DNA of 64,000 nt, taken from positions 1 through 64,000 of the forward strand of contig NZ_JYJK01000139.1 of NCBI RefSeq assembly GCF_003263785.1, read 5' to 3'. Positions 47,067 to 57,648 of this stretch are shown in pieces (positions within the stretch are counted from its first letter, which is position 1; each line of letters opens with the position of its first letter). Under the pieces are notes generated by a model, which saw nothing but the letters and a program-made list of their open reading frames with translations, was not told the origin of the DNA and searched no databases. The translations under genes were made by a program, and so were the position numbers. Source of the DNA: Vibrio variabilis (lineage in GTDB: Bacteria > Pseudomonadota > Gammaproteobacteria > Enterobacterales > Vibrionaceae).

Positions 47067-48272
47067 TTATTCGTCGCTTACTACGCGGGCGTTATCTGGA
47101 ACCGTTAACTCCTCCGTGATTGCTGGGTTGGCAATCAAATAGCCAATCCACATGACCGCTAAGCAGCCAAGAATCACATAACCAACCGCAGACTGTGCCA
47201 TCACAGCAAATGCCGCCACTATGGCACTGGCTAGGCTGCTAACACCAATCTGTAGGCTATTTTGCAGACCGGCAGCCGTTGCCGAGCAATGCGCTGCACT
47301 GGATAGTGCACGGTTTACCACGATTGGGTAGAGCGCACCGTTAGCGACGGCTAGTAGACAGAATGGCAACAGGATTGGCCATACACTGCTAAGCGCCCAC
47401 TGACATGCCACAAACACCATCAAGATGGCCACGGTTTCTAAGCCAAGAAGCTGCTTGAGTACAGCATCATCACCGAGTTTTGCCACCAGCTTTTTACCCG
47501 CATAGCCGCCGACCATAAACGCCACAGTTTGAGGGATAAAGCTAAGACCAATGTCTTTTGCCGAGTAACCCAGTTGGCTCATGATTTCTGGCATACCGGT
47601 TAGGTACGCAAAAAATGCCGCTGATGCTACGCCGTACATGATCACATTACCCATGTACTCTCTCGATCCAAACAGACTCTTAAGATCAGCGCTAATGGAC
47701 GATCGTTGCTCGATGGGTTTTGGCTGATCTTTAAGTGATAGGGTGATCATTGCCAGTAGTGCACCTGTGATCGCAAGCACCACAAAAATACTATGCCAGC
47801 CCCACATTTCTGTCAGGAGTACACCAAGTTGTGGCGCGAGCGCTGGCGATAACGCGACCAGAGGCATAATGGTGGCAAAAACCTGCTGGCTGGTTTTCTT
47901 ATCAAATTTATCGATAACCATAGACTGCCAGATCACAGCGGGTGCACAGACACCAATCGCTTGCAGCAGACGCAGCGATAGCAACTGCCATACTTGTTCA
48001 CTCCAAGCTAAACCAAATGACGCGATGGTAAAGATAGTCAGTCCAGCAAACAGTGTTTTGCGGTGACCAAAGCGATCGCTGGCCAGTCCCCATACAAATT
48101 GACCCAGACCCATACCGACAAGAAACACCGTCAGTGATAGTGCGATCTGCTCTGGTCCAGTAGCAAAGTCCTGCTCAATAAGTTTAAATGCAGGCAAGTA
48201 CATATCCGTGGCAATGAAGCCCAACATGGATAATGCGGATAAGTAGATAAGTTGAAGTTTAGAGATTTTCAT
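47067..48272 (-). CDS. punC: MFS efflux transporter, PunC (YdhC)/Bcr-CflA type
   Basis: A 12-helix drug:H+ antiporter-1 family protein of about 401 residues. MFS motifs are visible: TDMYLPAF in the first helix, the inter-helix GLASDRFGHRKTLFAG and the RLLQAIGVCAPAVIWQ segment. The ATG at 48272 follows AAGGAATAACA; an earlier in-frame ATG at 48320 is poorer. The divergent LysR gene is a PunR homologue, and in E. coli PunR activates the purine-nucleoside exporter PunC. The substrate is inferred from this pairing. Confidence 0.82.
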   Translation of the reverse strand: MKISKLQLIYLSALSMLGFIATDMYLPAFKLIEQDFATGPEQIALSLTVFLVGMGLGQFVWGLASDRFGHRKTLFAGLTIFTIASFGLAWSEQVWQLLSLRLLQAIGVCAPAVIWQSMVIDKFDKKTSQQVFATIMPLVALSPALAPQLGVLLTEMWGWHSIFVVLAITGALLAMITLSLKDQPKPIEQRSSISADLKSLFGSREYMGNVIMYGVASAAFFAYLTGMPEIMSQLGYSAKDIGLSFIPQTVAFMVGGYAGKKLVAKLGDDAVLKQLLGLETVAILMVFVACQWALSSVWPILLPFCLLAVANGALYPIVVNRALSSAAHCSATAAGLQNSLQIGVSSLASAIVAAFAVMAQSAVGYVILGCLAVMWIGYLIANPAITEELTVPDNARVVSDE

Positions 48273-48410
48273 TGTTATTCCTTGAAATAATTTCACAGGA
48301 ATGGTTTGGCGCCAGCCCATACTGCTGATGACGAGTATTCTATTTTTGGAAAAAAGAAAAATAAAACGCTATATTTTGTGGTTATCCATCAAATATTTTG
48401 AAAGCTCGTT

Positions 48411-49309
48411 ATGTACTCACGTTCTTCACTAGAAATGCTCGATGCCGTTGCGCATCTGGGGAGTTTCAGCGCGGCAGCACAAGTGCTGCATAAAGTCCCT
48501 TCTGCGATTAGCTATAGTGTTCGCCAAATAGAACAAGAGCTTGGTGTACAACTCTTTACTCGTTTACCACGTAAAGTCGAACTGACGCCCGCAGGGGAAG
48601 TGTTCATATTGGAGGCTCGGCAGATGTTGCGCCGTATGGATGAGCTTACTCATCAAACTCGCCGTACAGCACAAGGCTGGCAAAGTAGCTTAAAGCTGAC
48701 CTTAGATAATATCGTTAAGGTCGACAAACTTTCAGAGCTGATTGAAGACTTCTATCGCGAGTTTGAGTTTGCTGAGCTGCAGATCAATATGGAAGTCTAC
48801 AATGGCGCTTGGGAGGCCATATCCCAAGAGCGTGCCGATATCGTAATTGGCGCCACATCCGCCGTGCCAGTGAGTGGTGAGTATGGAGTCAAAAAAATAG
48901 GTAGTCTAGATTGGGCTCTGGTGATGTCGCCCACTCATCCATGTGCGCTGGTGGATGTCTTGGATGAGTTGGTTGTGAGCCAATATCCCGCCATTTGTAT
49001 TGATGACACCTCACGTGAGCTGCCCAAACGCCACACCGAACACTACCCGCAGCAGCGCCGATTGTTGCTACCGAACTGGTTTACGGCGATTGAGTGCCTA
49101 AAAAGTCATGTGGGAATTGGTTATATGCCAAGTCATATGGCAAGACCGCTTATTGAGCAAGGTTTGTTGGTTGAGCGCGTACTCCCAGATGCCAAACTTT
49201 CTAGTGAGTGTGCATGGTGTGGAGAAAGCATGATAACCATAAGCTACTAGAGTGGTTACTTGATTACCTTGGTGAGGAAGATAAGCTTTATCGAGATTGG
49301 TTGGCATAA
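48411..49309 (+). CDS. punR: LysR-family activator PunR (YdhB) (frame broken once)
   Basis: The N-terminal helix-turn-helix (SLEMLDAVAHLGSFSAAAQV, VPSAISYSVRQIEQELG, LFTRLPRKVELTPAGEVF) and the effector domain with LTLDNIVKVDKLSELIEDFY and DTSRELPKR resemble E. coli YdhB/PunR along the length. The frame breaks near 49220: one more T restores WRKHDNHKLLEWLLDYLG and the normal end at 49309. Joined length is about 299 residues. It is divergent from punC, and the 138-base gap should hold the operator. Confidence 0.83.
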
Positions 49310-49334
49310 AAACGGGAAGCGATGGCTTCCCGTT
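49306..49334 (-). terminator. terminator of the ilvGMEDA operon
   Basis: Stem AACGGGAAGC / GCTTCCCGTT (49311-49320 with 49325-49334), GATG loop. On the minus strand it is followed by a T-run, so it mainly serves ilvA; it abuts the end of the convergent punR. Confidence 0.85.
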
Positions 49335-49350
49335 GATCTTTATTTCCAGC

Positions 49351-50887
49351 CTAGGATAAGAAGAATTTATAGGACGGGTTATCCGTTTCATCTTTACACT
49401 GGTAGCCAAGCTCTCGAAGGTGAGTGGAGAACTCGCTAAGATCGCTATCTTCAAGTTCAAATCCACACAATACGCGCCCGTAGTCGGCACCATGGTTGCG
49501 ATAATTGAACAGGCTAATGTTCCAATGCGTACCCAGCGTGCTCAAGAACTTAAGCAGGGCGCCTGGGTATTCTGGGAACTCAAAGCTGTATAAGCGCTCT
49601 TTAAGCTGCTTAGATGCTTACCGCCGATCATATAGCGAATGTGCAGTTTCGCCATCTCATCGTCAGAGAGATCAGCGACAGGATAGCCACCGGTTCGTAG
49701 ATCACTGATGATGCCATCCAGCTCATCTTGGCCGCCAACCAGTCTTACACCCACAAAAATATTTGCGAGATCATCGTCGTTGTAGCGGTAGTTAAACTCA
49801 GTAACGGCACGCCCGCCAATGATATTGCAGAATTCAAAGAAAGCCCCCTGGCGCTCTGGAATAGTCACCGCGAGTAAGCCCTCACGTTTTTCACCCAGTT
49901 CACAGCGCTCAGAGACGTAGCGAAGACCGTGGAAGTTGGTGTTTGCGCCAGACAGCACGGTACCCAGCTGCTTGTCCTTCAGTTGATGCTTTTCGGCAAA
50001 TTTCTTTAGACCAGCCAGCGCCAATGCGCCAGAAGGCTCAGCAATGGCACGAGTATCTTCAAAGATATCTTTTACCGCAGAGCAAATCTCATCGCTAGAC
50101 ACAGTAATGTGGCCATCAATGTACTGCTGACACAGTCTAAAGGTCTCGTTACCGATGATCTTCACTGCGACGCCGTCAGCAAACATGCTCACTTGATCAA
50201 GCACAACGGGTTCACCGGCATCAAGCGCGGCTTTAAGGCAAGCTGAATCTTCAGGTTCAACCGCGATCACTTTGATTTCAGGCATAAGCTGCTTAACCAG
50301 CACGGCGACACCCGCTGCCAGACCACCGCCGCCACAGGGACAAAGATGTAATCAAGGTGACCATTTTGCTGCAGCATTTCCATACCGATAGTGCCTTGTC
50401 CTGCAATCACCAAAGGGTGATCGAAAGGAGGGACAAAGGTATAGCCATGCTCTTTTGAGAGGCGCTCAGCTTCGGCTTTCGCTTCATCAAAGTTGCTGCC
50501 GTGAAGTACCACGTTGCCACCAAAGCCGCGTACTGCTTCGACTTTGATGTCTGGTGTGGTTTTTGGCATCACGATGGTGGTATTGATGCCGAGCTTAGTA
50601 CCTGACAGCGCCATGCCTTGAGCGTGGTTCCCCGCCGAAGCGGCAATGACACCAGCACGCTTTTGCTCATCGCTAAGGTTCGCCACCATGTTGTAGGCGC
50701 CGCGAAGCTTGAATGAGTGAACCGGCTGTCTGTCTTCACGCTTGATTTGGACTTGGTTACCGATGCGAGCGCCGAGTCTTGGCATATCTTGAAGCGGCGA
50801 CACGGTCGCCACTTCGTAGACAGGTGCTCTGAGAACCTGACGCAGATAATCTGCGCCAGATACGGGATGATTATCTACGTCACTCAT
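49351..50887 (-). CDS. ilvA: threonine ammonia-lyase IlvA (frame broken twice)
   Basis: This PLP enzyme deaminates threonine to 2-oxobutyrate, the committed step of isoleucine synthesis, and is inhibited by isoleucine through two C-terminal ACT-like domains. The PLP lysine is in HSFKLRGAYNM. Two breaks occur. At 50332-50333 GTGGCGG should be GTGGGCGG on the coding strand (restoring the glycine loop VPVGGGGLAAGVAVL). At 49610-49611 CTAAGC should be CTAAAGC (restoring GGKHLKQLKERLYSF). Joined length is about 512 residues. Last gene of the operon, 2 bases after ilvD. Confidence 0.94.
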
Positions 50888-50889
50888 GA

Positions 50890-52731
50890 TTAGCCCTCGA
50901 GTTTGGACTTATCACGTACCGCACCTTTATCGGCGCTGGTGGCTAGATTAGCGTAAGCTTTTAATGCAAGAGAAACCGTACGTTCACGATCAGCCGGTTT
51001 CCAGCCCAGCTTATCTTGCTCTGCGCGGCGAGCGGCTAGCTCATCTTCAGAAACCACCAGCGTGATCTCACGGTTTGGAATGTCGATGTTGATCATATCA
51101 CCATCTTTCACCAAACCAATGGTACCGCCATTAGCCGCTTCTGGAGAAGCGTGACCGATAGAAAGACCCGATGTACCGCCAGAGAAGCGGCCGTCAGTCA
51201 GTAGCGCACACTCTTTACCTAGACCCATAGATTTTAGGTACGTGGTTGGGTATAGCATCTCTTGCATGCCAGGGCCGCCTTTTGGACCTTCGTAGCGGAT
51301 CACCACCACATCACCGGCTTTCACTTTGCCGCCCAGGATGCCATCTACTGCATCTTCTTGGCTTTCGAATACCACCGCAGGGCCTTGGAACTTAAGGATG
51401 CTCTCATCCACACCTGCTGTCTTAACGATACAGCCATCCAGTGCGATGTTGCCTTTTAGTACCGCAAGACCGCCGTCTTGGCTGTACGCATTTTCTTTAG
51501 TGCGGATACAACCATTTTCACGGTCGTCATCAAGGGTGTCCCAGCGACAGTCTTGCGAGAAAGCTTGAGTGGTACGAATGCCTGCAGGACCTGCGCGGTA
51601 GAAGGATTTCACTTCTTCCGAATCCGTCAGCATGATGTCGTATTGAGACAACTGCTCTTCCATTGTCAGGCCAAGTACCGTTTTGGTTTGGTTGTTCAAT
51701 AGACCTGCGCGGTTAAGCTCACCTAGGATACCGATAACACCACCCGCGCGGTGTACGTCTTCCATGTGATACTTAGGCGTTGATGGCGCTACCTTACAAA
51801 GGTTTGGCACGCGGCGAGACATCTGATCGATGTCTTCCATATCAAAGTCGACGTCGCCCTCTTGCGCCGCGGCAAGTAGGTGAAGAACCGTGTTAGTAGA
51901 GCCACCCATGGCGATATCTAGCGCCATTGCGTTCTCAAATGCTTCTTTACTGGCGATATTACGCGGCAGTGCTGAGGCATCATCTTGCTCGTAGTAGCGC
52001 TTGGTAAGATCAACAATGCGCTTACCTGCATTCTTAAACAGCACCTCGCGATCGGCGTGCGTGGCAAGTAGAGAGCCGTTACCTGGCTGAGATAGACCCA
52101 GCGCCTCTGTCAGACAGTTCATTGAGTTAGCGGTAAACATACCAGAGCAAGAGCCACATGTCGGGCATGCAGAGCGCTCTACTTGCTCACTTTGCTCATC
52201 AGAAACCGTTGGATCGGCGCCTTGGATCATCGCATCAACTAGATCCAGCTTGATTATCTGATCAGAAAGCTTAGTTTTCCCCGCTTCCATTGGACCGCCA
52301 GAGACAAAGATCACTGGGATGTTAAGGCGCATTGAAGCCATGAGCATTCCTGGAGTGATCTTGTCGCAGTTTGAGATACATACCATTGCATCGGCGCAGT
52401 GTGCATTGACCATGTACTCTACCGAGTCAGCGATAAGCTCGCGTGATGGCAGTGAGTACAGCATGCCGCCGTGACCCATTGCGATACCATCATCCACAGC
52501 GATGGTGTTGAATTCTTTCGCGATGCCGCCTGCTTCTTCGATCTCGCGAGCGACGAGCTGACCAAGATCTTTTAGGTGTACGTGACCTGGAACGAACTGA
52601 GTGAACGAGTTCACAACGGCAATGATAGGTTTACCGAAGTCTTCATCTTTAACGCCAGTAGCGCGCCACAGAGCACGCGCACCAGCCATATTGCGACCAT
52701 GAGTTGTGGTGGCAGAACGATATTTTGGCAT
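50890..52731 (-). CDS. ilvD: dihydroxy-acid dehydratase IlvD
   Basis: This iron-sulfur enzyme dehydrates dihydroxy acids to the 2-oxo acid precursors of valine and isoleucine. The 613 residues are intact. Cluster cysteines are seen in NCDKITPGM and SACPTCGSCSGMFTANSM; LLTDGRFSGGTSGLSIGH is the conserved C-terminal block. It lies between ilvE and ilvA. Confidence 0.97.
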   Translation of the reverse strand: MPKYRSATTTHGRNMAGARALWRATGVKDEDFGKPIIAVVNSFTQFVPGHVHLKDLGQLVAREIEEAGGIAKEFNTIAVDDGIAMGHGGMLYSLPSRELIADSVEYMVNAHCADAMVCISNCDKITPGMLMASMRLNIPVIFVSGGPMEAGKTKLSDQIIKLDLVDAMIQGADPTVSDEQSEQVERSACPTCGSCSGMFTANSMNCLTEALGLSQPGNGSLLATHADREVLFKNAGKRIVDLTKRYYEQDDASALPRNIASKEAFENAMALDIAMGGSTNTVLHLLAAAQEGDVDFDMEDIDQMSRRVPNLCKVAPSTPKYHMEDVHRAGGVIGILGELNRAGLLNNQTKTVLGLTMEEQLSQYDIMLTDSEEVKSFYRAGPAGIRTTQAFSQDCRWDTLDDDRENGCIRTKENAYSQDGGLAVLKGNIALDGCIVKTAGVDESILKFQGPAVVFESQEDAVDGILGGKVKAGDVVVIRYEGPKGGPGMQEMLYPTTYLKSMGLGKECALLTDGRFSGGTSGLSIGHASPEAANGGTIGLVKDGDMINIDIPNREITLVVSEDELAARRAEQDKLGWKPADRERTVSLALKAYANLATSADKGAVRDKSKLEG

Positions 52732-52760
52732 TGTAATACTTCCTTAAATTTACCTGGTGC

Positions 52761-53702
52761 TTACTGGTTATCTTGTGGGTAGACGTAGTCCAACCAGCCC
52801 CACTTATCTTCTGTGGTGCCGTTGAATAGACCGAAGTACGCGTCTTGCATCACTTTAGTGATAGGACCGCGTTTGCCTTCGCCTACCTCTATCTTATCGA
52901 TAGTACGCACTGGAACGATTTCAGCGGCCGTACCTGTCATGAACACTTCATCAGCAAGGTAGAGTGCTTCACGAGCAATATTGGCTTCACGCACTTCATA
53001 ACCCATGTCTTTTGCTAGCGTCATGATAGAGTCACGCGTAATACCAGGAAGGATAGCGCTGGTGGCTGGCGGTGTTGTAATCACACCATCTTTAACCACA
53101 AAAATGTTCTCACCAGCACCTTCAGATAGGTAGCCATCCACGCTCAGCGCGATGCCCTCATCATAACCATGACGACGAGCTTCACCACCAACCAATAGCG
53201 AAGATAGGTAGTTACCACCCGCTTTGGCAGCCGTTGGGATCGTGTTTGGTGCCGCGCGGTTCCAGCTAGAAATCATCGCATCAACGCCGTTTGCGAGTGC
53301 TTCTTCACCCAGGTAAGAGCCCCATGGGAAAGCGGCGATGATAAGATCCATAATGGTGCCTTCTGGTGGACAGACACCGAGACCAACGTTGCCAACAAAA
53401 CCAAGCGGACGAATATACGCTGATTCCAGTTTGTTTTGACGTAGTGTTTCACGCGTTGCTTCCATGATTTCTTCTTCGGTATATGGAATAGGGAAGCGAT
53501 AAATTTTTGCTGAATCTTTTAGACGCTTAGCATGCTCAGGATGACGAAACACCACAGGCCCTTTTGGCGTGTTGTAACAGCGAACCCCTTCAAAAACAGA
53601 TGTGCCATAGTGCATTGCGTGAGTTAAGACGTGAACGTTCGCCTCTGCCCATGGAACCATCTCACCGTTAAACCAAATAAAATCTGCTGTTTTAGTAGCC
53701 AT
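52761..53702 (-). CDS. ilvE: branched-chain amino acid aminotransferase IlvE
   Basis: A fold-type IV PLP transaminase that makes valine, leucine and isoleucine from their oxo acids. Conserved segments: FIWFNGEMVPW at the start, YGTSVFEGVRCY, RPLGFVGNVGLG, the PLP lysine in TAAKAGGNYLSSLL, and EVFMTGTAAEIVPV. Length is 313 residues. It is 14 bases after ilvM. Confidence 0.96.
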   Translation of the reverse strand: MATKTADFIWFNGEMVPWAEANVHVLTHAMHYGTSVFEGVRCYNTPKGPVVFRHPEHAKRLKDSAKIYRFPIPYTEEEIMEATRETLRQNKLESAYIRPLGFVGNVGLGVCPPEGTIMDLIIAAFPWGSYLGEEALANGVDAMISSWNRAAPNTIPTAAKAGGNYLSSLLVGGEARRHGYDEGIALSVDGYLSEGAGENIFVVKDGVITTPPATSAILPGITRDSIMTLAKDMGYEVREANIAREALYLADEVFMTGTAAEIVPVRTIDKIEVGEGKRGPITKVMQDAYFGLFNGTTEDKWGWLDYVYPQDNQ

Positions 53703-53716
53703 TTAGCATTCCTTCC

Positions 53717-53998
53717 TTATGCATTCTGTTCTTGTAGGTTGTGATTGGTCAGTTCGTTGTTTTTAAGTTCTGTGACCTCAACGGTTCTGATGTCCCAAAG
53801 TTTCTCAATTTGGTTGATCAAGGTAGTGATGGGTCGATCGCTATCTACAATGATCTCAACGCTGGCAATCTTACTTTCATGGTTTTGGGTCGCAGCCACT
53901 TGTTTGATAATAAAGCCACGGTGGCGAATCACGCGCAGTACGCGCTCAAGCAAGACAGGTTTGTCGTCGGCTTTGATGTCTAGTAGATATCTGTCCAT
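53717..53998 (-). CDS. ilvM: acetolactate synthase II regulatory subunit IlvM
   Basis: A 93-residue ACT-domain protein (YLLDIKADDKPVLLERVLRVIRHRGF) that supports the catalytic subunit IlvG. The start codon overlaps the ilvG stop by one base, showing translational coupling. Isozyme II is typically valine-resistant. Confidence 0.93.
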   Translation of the reverse strand: MDRYLLDIKADDKPVLLERVLRVIRHRGFIIKQVAATQNHESKIASVEIIVDSDRPITTLINQIEKLWDIRTVEVTELKNNELTNHNLQEQNA

Positions 53999-55644
53999 TA
54001 GGTATTCTCCAACATGTCACTATTTGAGGCACCTGGTGGAACCAAAGGCCATACGTTTTCTTCTTCATCGATCAGCACGTGCAACATGTAAGACGTCTTA
54101 GACTCGAGCATTTCTTTTAGCGCTGGCTCGACTTCTTCTTTGCGAGTGATGGTCTTGCCTGGAATATCAAAGGCTTTAGCAAGCATGACAAAATCTGGGT
54201 TGTCATCCAAAATCGTCTCACTATGTCTGCCGTCGAAGAACAGTGACTGCCACTGCCTTACCATACCAAGACGTTGGTTATTTAACAGCACAATTTTCAC
54301 TGGGATTTGGCGACGCTTCAGGGTGCCGAGCTCTTGAACGTTCATCATGAATGAACCATCGCCAGTGATCAGGACAGATTGGTCATCAGGGCGTCCTACT
54401 GCTGCGCCCATTGCTGCAGGTAGACCAAAGCCCATGGTGCCGAGACCTGCTGAAGTAATGAAGTTCTCAGGCAGTCTTGGCTGAATATGCTGAGCTGCCC
54501 ACATCTGGTGCTGGCCAACGTCGGTGGAGACGATAGAATTCTCCGGCATCATGTCTGAAAGCTGTTTTAACAGCAGCGGAGCGAAAATTAGGTCACCCGG
54601 GTGGTCGTAGCGCCATTTGAAGCCTCTGCGCAGACTTTCACTGTGATGCGCCCAAGCGTTAATGTCTTTTGATAGCTCTAGTTGAGGCAGAATCGCATTG
54701 ATGTCACCACGCAGCGCCGCATGCGCTTCACGCAGCTTATTGAACTCTGCCGCATCGATATCGATATGAATCACCTTCGCGTGCGGTGCGAACGTATCCA
54801 GTTTACCCGTCACACGGTCATCGAAACGGGCACCAACGACGATGAGTAGGTCACACTCTTGTACCACCAAGTTCGCGGCTTTAGTGCCGTGCATACCCAG
54901 CATGCCCAAATAGTGAGGGTCGTGTCGGTCAATCGTGCCAAGACCTTTGAGTGTGCTGACGCTTGGCATCGGGTTGATGCGCAGGAACTCACGAACGGAC
55001 TCAGTTGCATTTGCAAGTTGAACACCACCACCGACATACAGCACTGGGCGAGAGCTTTCGTCAAGCAATTGCTGAGCGCGTTTTACTTGCTGCTCATCGG
55101 CAACCGGGATAGCAGGGGGAGTAAACGGAGGAAGCACATCCACCGGAGCATTAGCAAGTTGGACATCTTTAGCGATATCAACAATGACAGGACCGGGTCT
55201 GCCAGTTTTCGCAACTTCAAATGCTTCGGCTAGAGTGGGAGCAAGTTCGTTGATATCAGTCACGAGGTAACTGTGTTTGGTACACGAGAGAGACATACCG
55301 ATCACATCCATTTCTTGGAAGGCATCAGTACCGATATGTGAACTAGCAACTTGGCCAGTGATAGCAACGAGAGGGATAGAATCGAGGAAAGCGTCGGCAA
55401 GGCCGGTAACAAGGTTGGTGGCTCCAGGGCCTGAGGTTGCCATGCAAACAGCAACCTCTTTGGTGGCTCTTGCCATTCCGATGGCTGCCATTGCAGCGCC
55501 TTGTTCGTGTCGGCAAAGGATATGTTCCACACCACCGTCATACAAAGCATCGTAGATGGGCATGATGGCTCCACCTGGGTAACCAAACACGGTCTCGATA
55601 CCTTGCTGCTTCAATGCGGCTACAACTAATTCAGCACCTGTCAT
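53998..55644 (-). CDS. ilvG: acetolactate synthase II catalytic subunit IlvG
   Basis: This TPP- and FAD-dependent enzyme makes acetolactate or acetohydroxybutyrate. The catalytic glutamate is in CRHEQGAAMAA. The TPP motif begins GDGSFMMNVQELGTL and ends at VLLNN. The start at 55644 has the Shine-Dalgarno GGAGG six bases upstream and gives 548 residues; a longer frame adds seven residues that contain this site. The frame is intact, unlike the known ilvG frameshift of E. coli K-12. First structural gene after the attenuator. Confidence 0.95.
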   Translation of the reverse strand: MTGAELVVAALKQQGIETVFGYPGGAIMPIYDALYDGGVEHILCRHEQGAAMAAIGMARATKEVAVCMATSGPGATNLVTGLADAFLDSIPLVAITGQVASSHIGTDAFQEMDVIGMSLSCTKHSYLVTDINELAPTLAEAFEVAKTGRPGPVIVDIAKDVQLANAPVDVLPPFTPPAIPVADEQQVKRAQQLLDESSRPVLYVGGGVQLANATESVREFLRINPMPSVSTLKGLGTIDRHDPHYLGMLGMHGTKAANLVVQECDLLIVVGARFDDRVTGKLDTFAPHAKVIHIDIDAAEFNKLREAHAALRGDINAILPQLELSKDINAWAHHSESLRRGFKWRYDHPGDLIFAPLLLKQLSDMMPENSIVSTDVGQHQMWAAQHIQPRLPENFITSAGLGTMGFGLPAAMGAAVGRPDDQSVLITGDGSFMMNVQELGTLKRRQIPVKIVLLNNQRLGMVRQWQSLFFDGRHSETILDDNPDFVMLAKAFDIPGKTITRKEEVEPALKEMLESKTSYMLHVLIDEEENVWPLVPPGASNSDMLENT

Positions 55645-55780
55645 TATAGCCTCCTTGAGTGCCACGCTTATCGTGACGATTTGTCGTTCGCTTGCACATG
55701 TTGTGCTCCATTTCTTCCTGTCATCTCAGCCCGTTGGCGTTCAATGAGTGATCACTATCAAATTACTATTATGAGTTTGT

Positions 55781-55818
55781 AAAAAAACCCCCGGACTTCT
55801 CAGTGCGGGGGTTTTTAA
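55781..55818 (-). terminator. ilv attenuator
   Basis: On the minus strand CCCCCG / CGGGGG (55811-55806 with 55793-55788) closes a hairpin with a 12-base loop followed by a run of T. It lies between the leader peptide and ilvG, the position of an attenuation terminator controlled by ribosome stalling on leader codons. Confidence 0.92.
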
Positions 55819-55828
55819 AATCTTGTGG

Positions 55829-55918
55829 CTATTTAACGCCCACATGCCCCCGTGCGGTACCAATCAGGACCACAATAATCAGGCTAATCAGAGTGTGAGA
55901 GTGTGCGTTAAAAGTCAT
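55829..55918 (-). CDS. ilvL: ilv operon leader peptide IlvL
   Basis: A 29-codon frame starting MTFNAHSHTLISL and continuing IIVVLIGTARG; it is dense in Ile, Val and Leu codons (LISLIIVVLI), the amino acids made by the operon. It ends at TAG 55831-55829, just before the attenuator hairpin. Charged tRNA shortage would stall ribosomes here and allow read-through. The frame and arrangement match ilvL of enterobacteria. Confidence 0.92.
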   Translation of the reverse strand: MTFNAHSHTLISLIIVVLIGTARGHVGVK

Positions 55919-56124
55919 TATCTTGTTTATTAATCGTTGCGTTGTGTCTAACGAAAATGTTTGCGTCCCTAGTGGTATCACAAATTTCTGTTAGCTGACA
56001 AGCAAAAAATCATACTTTCTTCACATTTACTCAGCATTAAATGTCGAGATATAACATAGGTTATATATAAAAATCTGACTTTTAACCGATGAGTGAAGAG
56101 AAGTCGGAATAAAAAAGGGATTCT

Positions 56125-57648
56125 ATGGGATTATCTATTATTTACAGTCGTGCCAGCGTTGGCGTGGAGGCACCTCTGGTGACCGTGGAAGTGCACATCA
56201 GCAATGGCATGCCAGGCTTTACACTGGTAGGACTTCCCGAGACGACAGTCAAAGAATCTAAGGATAGAGTTCGTAGTGCGATCATTAATTCTCGATTCGA
56301 ATTTCCCGCCAAACGGATCACTGTGAATCTTGCCCCTGCCGATCTCCCTAAAGAAGGTGGCCGCTTTGATTTGCCGATAGCGCTGGGAATACTGGCGGCT
56401 TCCGATCAACTGCCTCACGATAAGCTGCTGGCGCATGAATTTGTTGGTGAGCTGGCACTGTCCGGTGAGCTTAGAGCCGTAAAAGGCGTATTGCCTGCCG
56501 CACTCGCCGCCAATAAAGCGCAGCGCTGCTTATTGGTACCTGAGGAGAATGGCGATCAAGCAGCACTGGTTGGCAAAGATAACCATAAATCGGCCTCATC
56601 ACTTCTCGACGTCTGTAGTTACTTGATGGGACAGCAGACTTTGTCTTTGGCAACTAGCAAGCCTGCTTCTCAAGTTGTGACAAAGAATCGAGACTTGCAA
56701 GATATCATTGGTCAGCAGCAAGGAAAAAGGGCGCTAGAAATCGCGGCTGCAGGTAATCACAATTTACTTTTTCTCGGTCCTCCTGGCACAGGGAAAACCA
56801 TGTTGGCCTCTCGACTTTGTGATTTATTGCCAGAAATGAGTGAAGATGAAGCCATGGAAACGGCCTCGGTGGCTTCCCTTACTCAGCAAGAAATTAACGA
56901 GAGCAATTGGAGAACCAGACCCTTTCGCGCACCTCACCATTCGAGCTCAATGGCGGCGCTTGTTGGTGGTGGCTCTATTCCTAGACCTGGTGAAATTTCT
57001 TTGGCGCACAACGGATTGCTGTTCTTAGATGAGATGCCGGAGTTCGAGCGCAAAGTACTCGATTCACTGCGTGAGCCACTGGAGTCCGGTGAGATCATTA
57101 TTTCTCGCGCACAAGGAAAAACCCGCTTTCCAGCGCGCTTTCAATTGGTTGGTGCGTTAAATCCAAGCCCGACAGGCTATTACGAGGGCAATCAATCTAG
57201 AACCAACCCGCAGCTTATTCTTCGCTATTTGAGTCGTTTATCCGGGCCTTTGCTCGACCGATTTGATATGTCGATTGAGATCCCCTCACTACCCAAAGGC
57301 ACCTTAGCTGAAGGCGGAGATCGAGGAGAAACCACACAAACCGTGAAGCAACGTGTGTTGGTTGCAAGAGAGACGATGTTATCGCGCAGCGGCAAAGTGA
57401 ATGCCCTGCTGCAAAGCCGCGAAATAGAACATTATTGCCGCTTAGAAAAAGCCGATGCTGAGTTTTTAGAAAATGCCCTTCATCGACTTGGCTTGTCGAT
57501 TCGTGCTTATCACCGAATCATCAAAGTGGCGCGTACGATTGCCGATTTGGCTAATGAGCCCACCATACGAAGGGCTCATATTGCAGAAGCGTTGGGTTAT
57601 CGTGCCATGGATCGGCTACTCAAGCAGCTCACGGCGCAAGCGGTGTAG
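56125..57648 (+). CDS. comM: Mg-chelatase-like AAA+ helicase ComM (YifB)
   Basis: A 507-residue hexameric helicase that promotes branch migration during natural transformation in Vibrio and relatives. The N-terminal ChlI/Lon-like domain (ASVGVEAPLVTVEVHISNGMPGF) is followed by the AAA+ core with Walker A GPPGTGKTM, the LLFLDEMPEF Walker B, and the NPSPTGYYEG segment seen in gammaproteobacterial YifB. The C-terminal helical domain has LSIRAYHRIIKVARTIADL. It is divergent from the ilv leader; its stop codon touches the stop of the next, convergent gene. Confidence 0.94.
   Translation: MGLSIIYSRASVGVEAPLVTVEVHISNGMPGFTLVGLPETTVKESKDRVRSAIINSRFEFPAKRITVNLAPADLPKEGGRFDLPIALGILAASDQLPHDKLLAHEFVGELALSGELRAVKGVLPAALAANKAQRCLLVPEENGDQAALVGKDNHKSASSLLDVCSYLMGQQTLSLATSKPASQVVTKNRDLQDIIGQQQGKRALEIAAAGNHNLLFLGPPGTGKTMLASRLCDLLPEMSEDEAMETASVASLTQQEINESNWRTRPFRAPHHSSSMAALVGGGSIPRPGEISLAHNGLLFLDEMPEFERKVLDSLREPLESGEIIISRAQGKTRFPARFQLVGALNPSPTGYYEGNQSRTNPQLILRYLSRLSGPLLDRFDMSIEIPSLPKGTLAEGGDRGETTQTVKQRVLVARETMLSRSGKVNALLQSREIEHYCRLEKADAEFLENALHRLGLSIRAYHRIIKVARTIADLANEPTIRRAHIAEALGYRAMDRLLKQLTAQAV

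Noticed and set aside
53998..55644. ilvG frameshift as known in E. coli K-12
   Set aside because: The frame is continuous from the Shine-Dalgarno-supported ATG to the overlap with ilvM.
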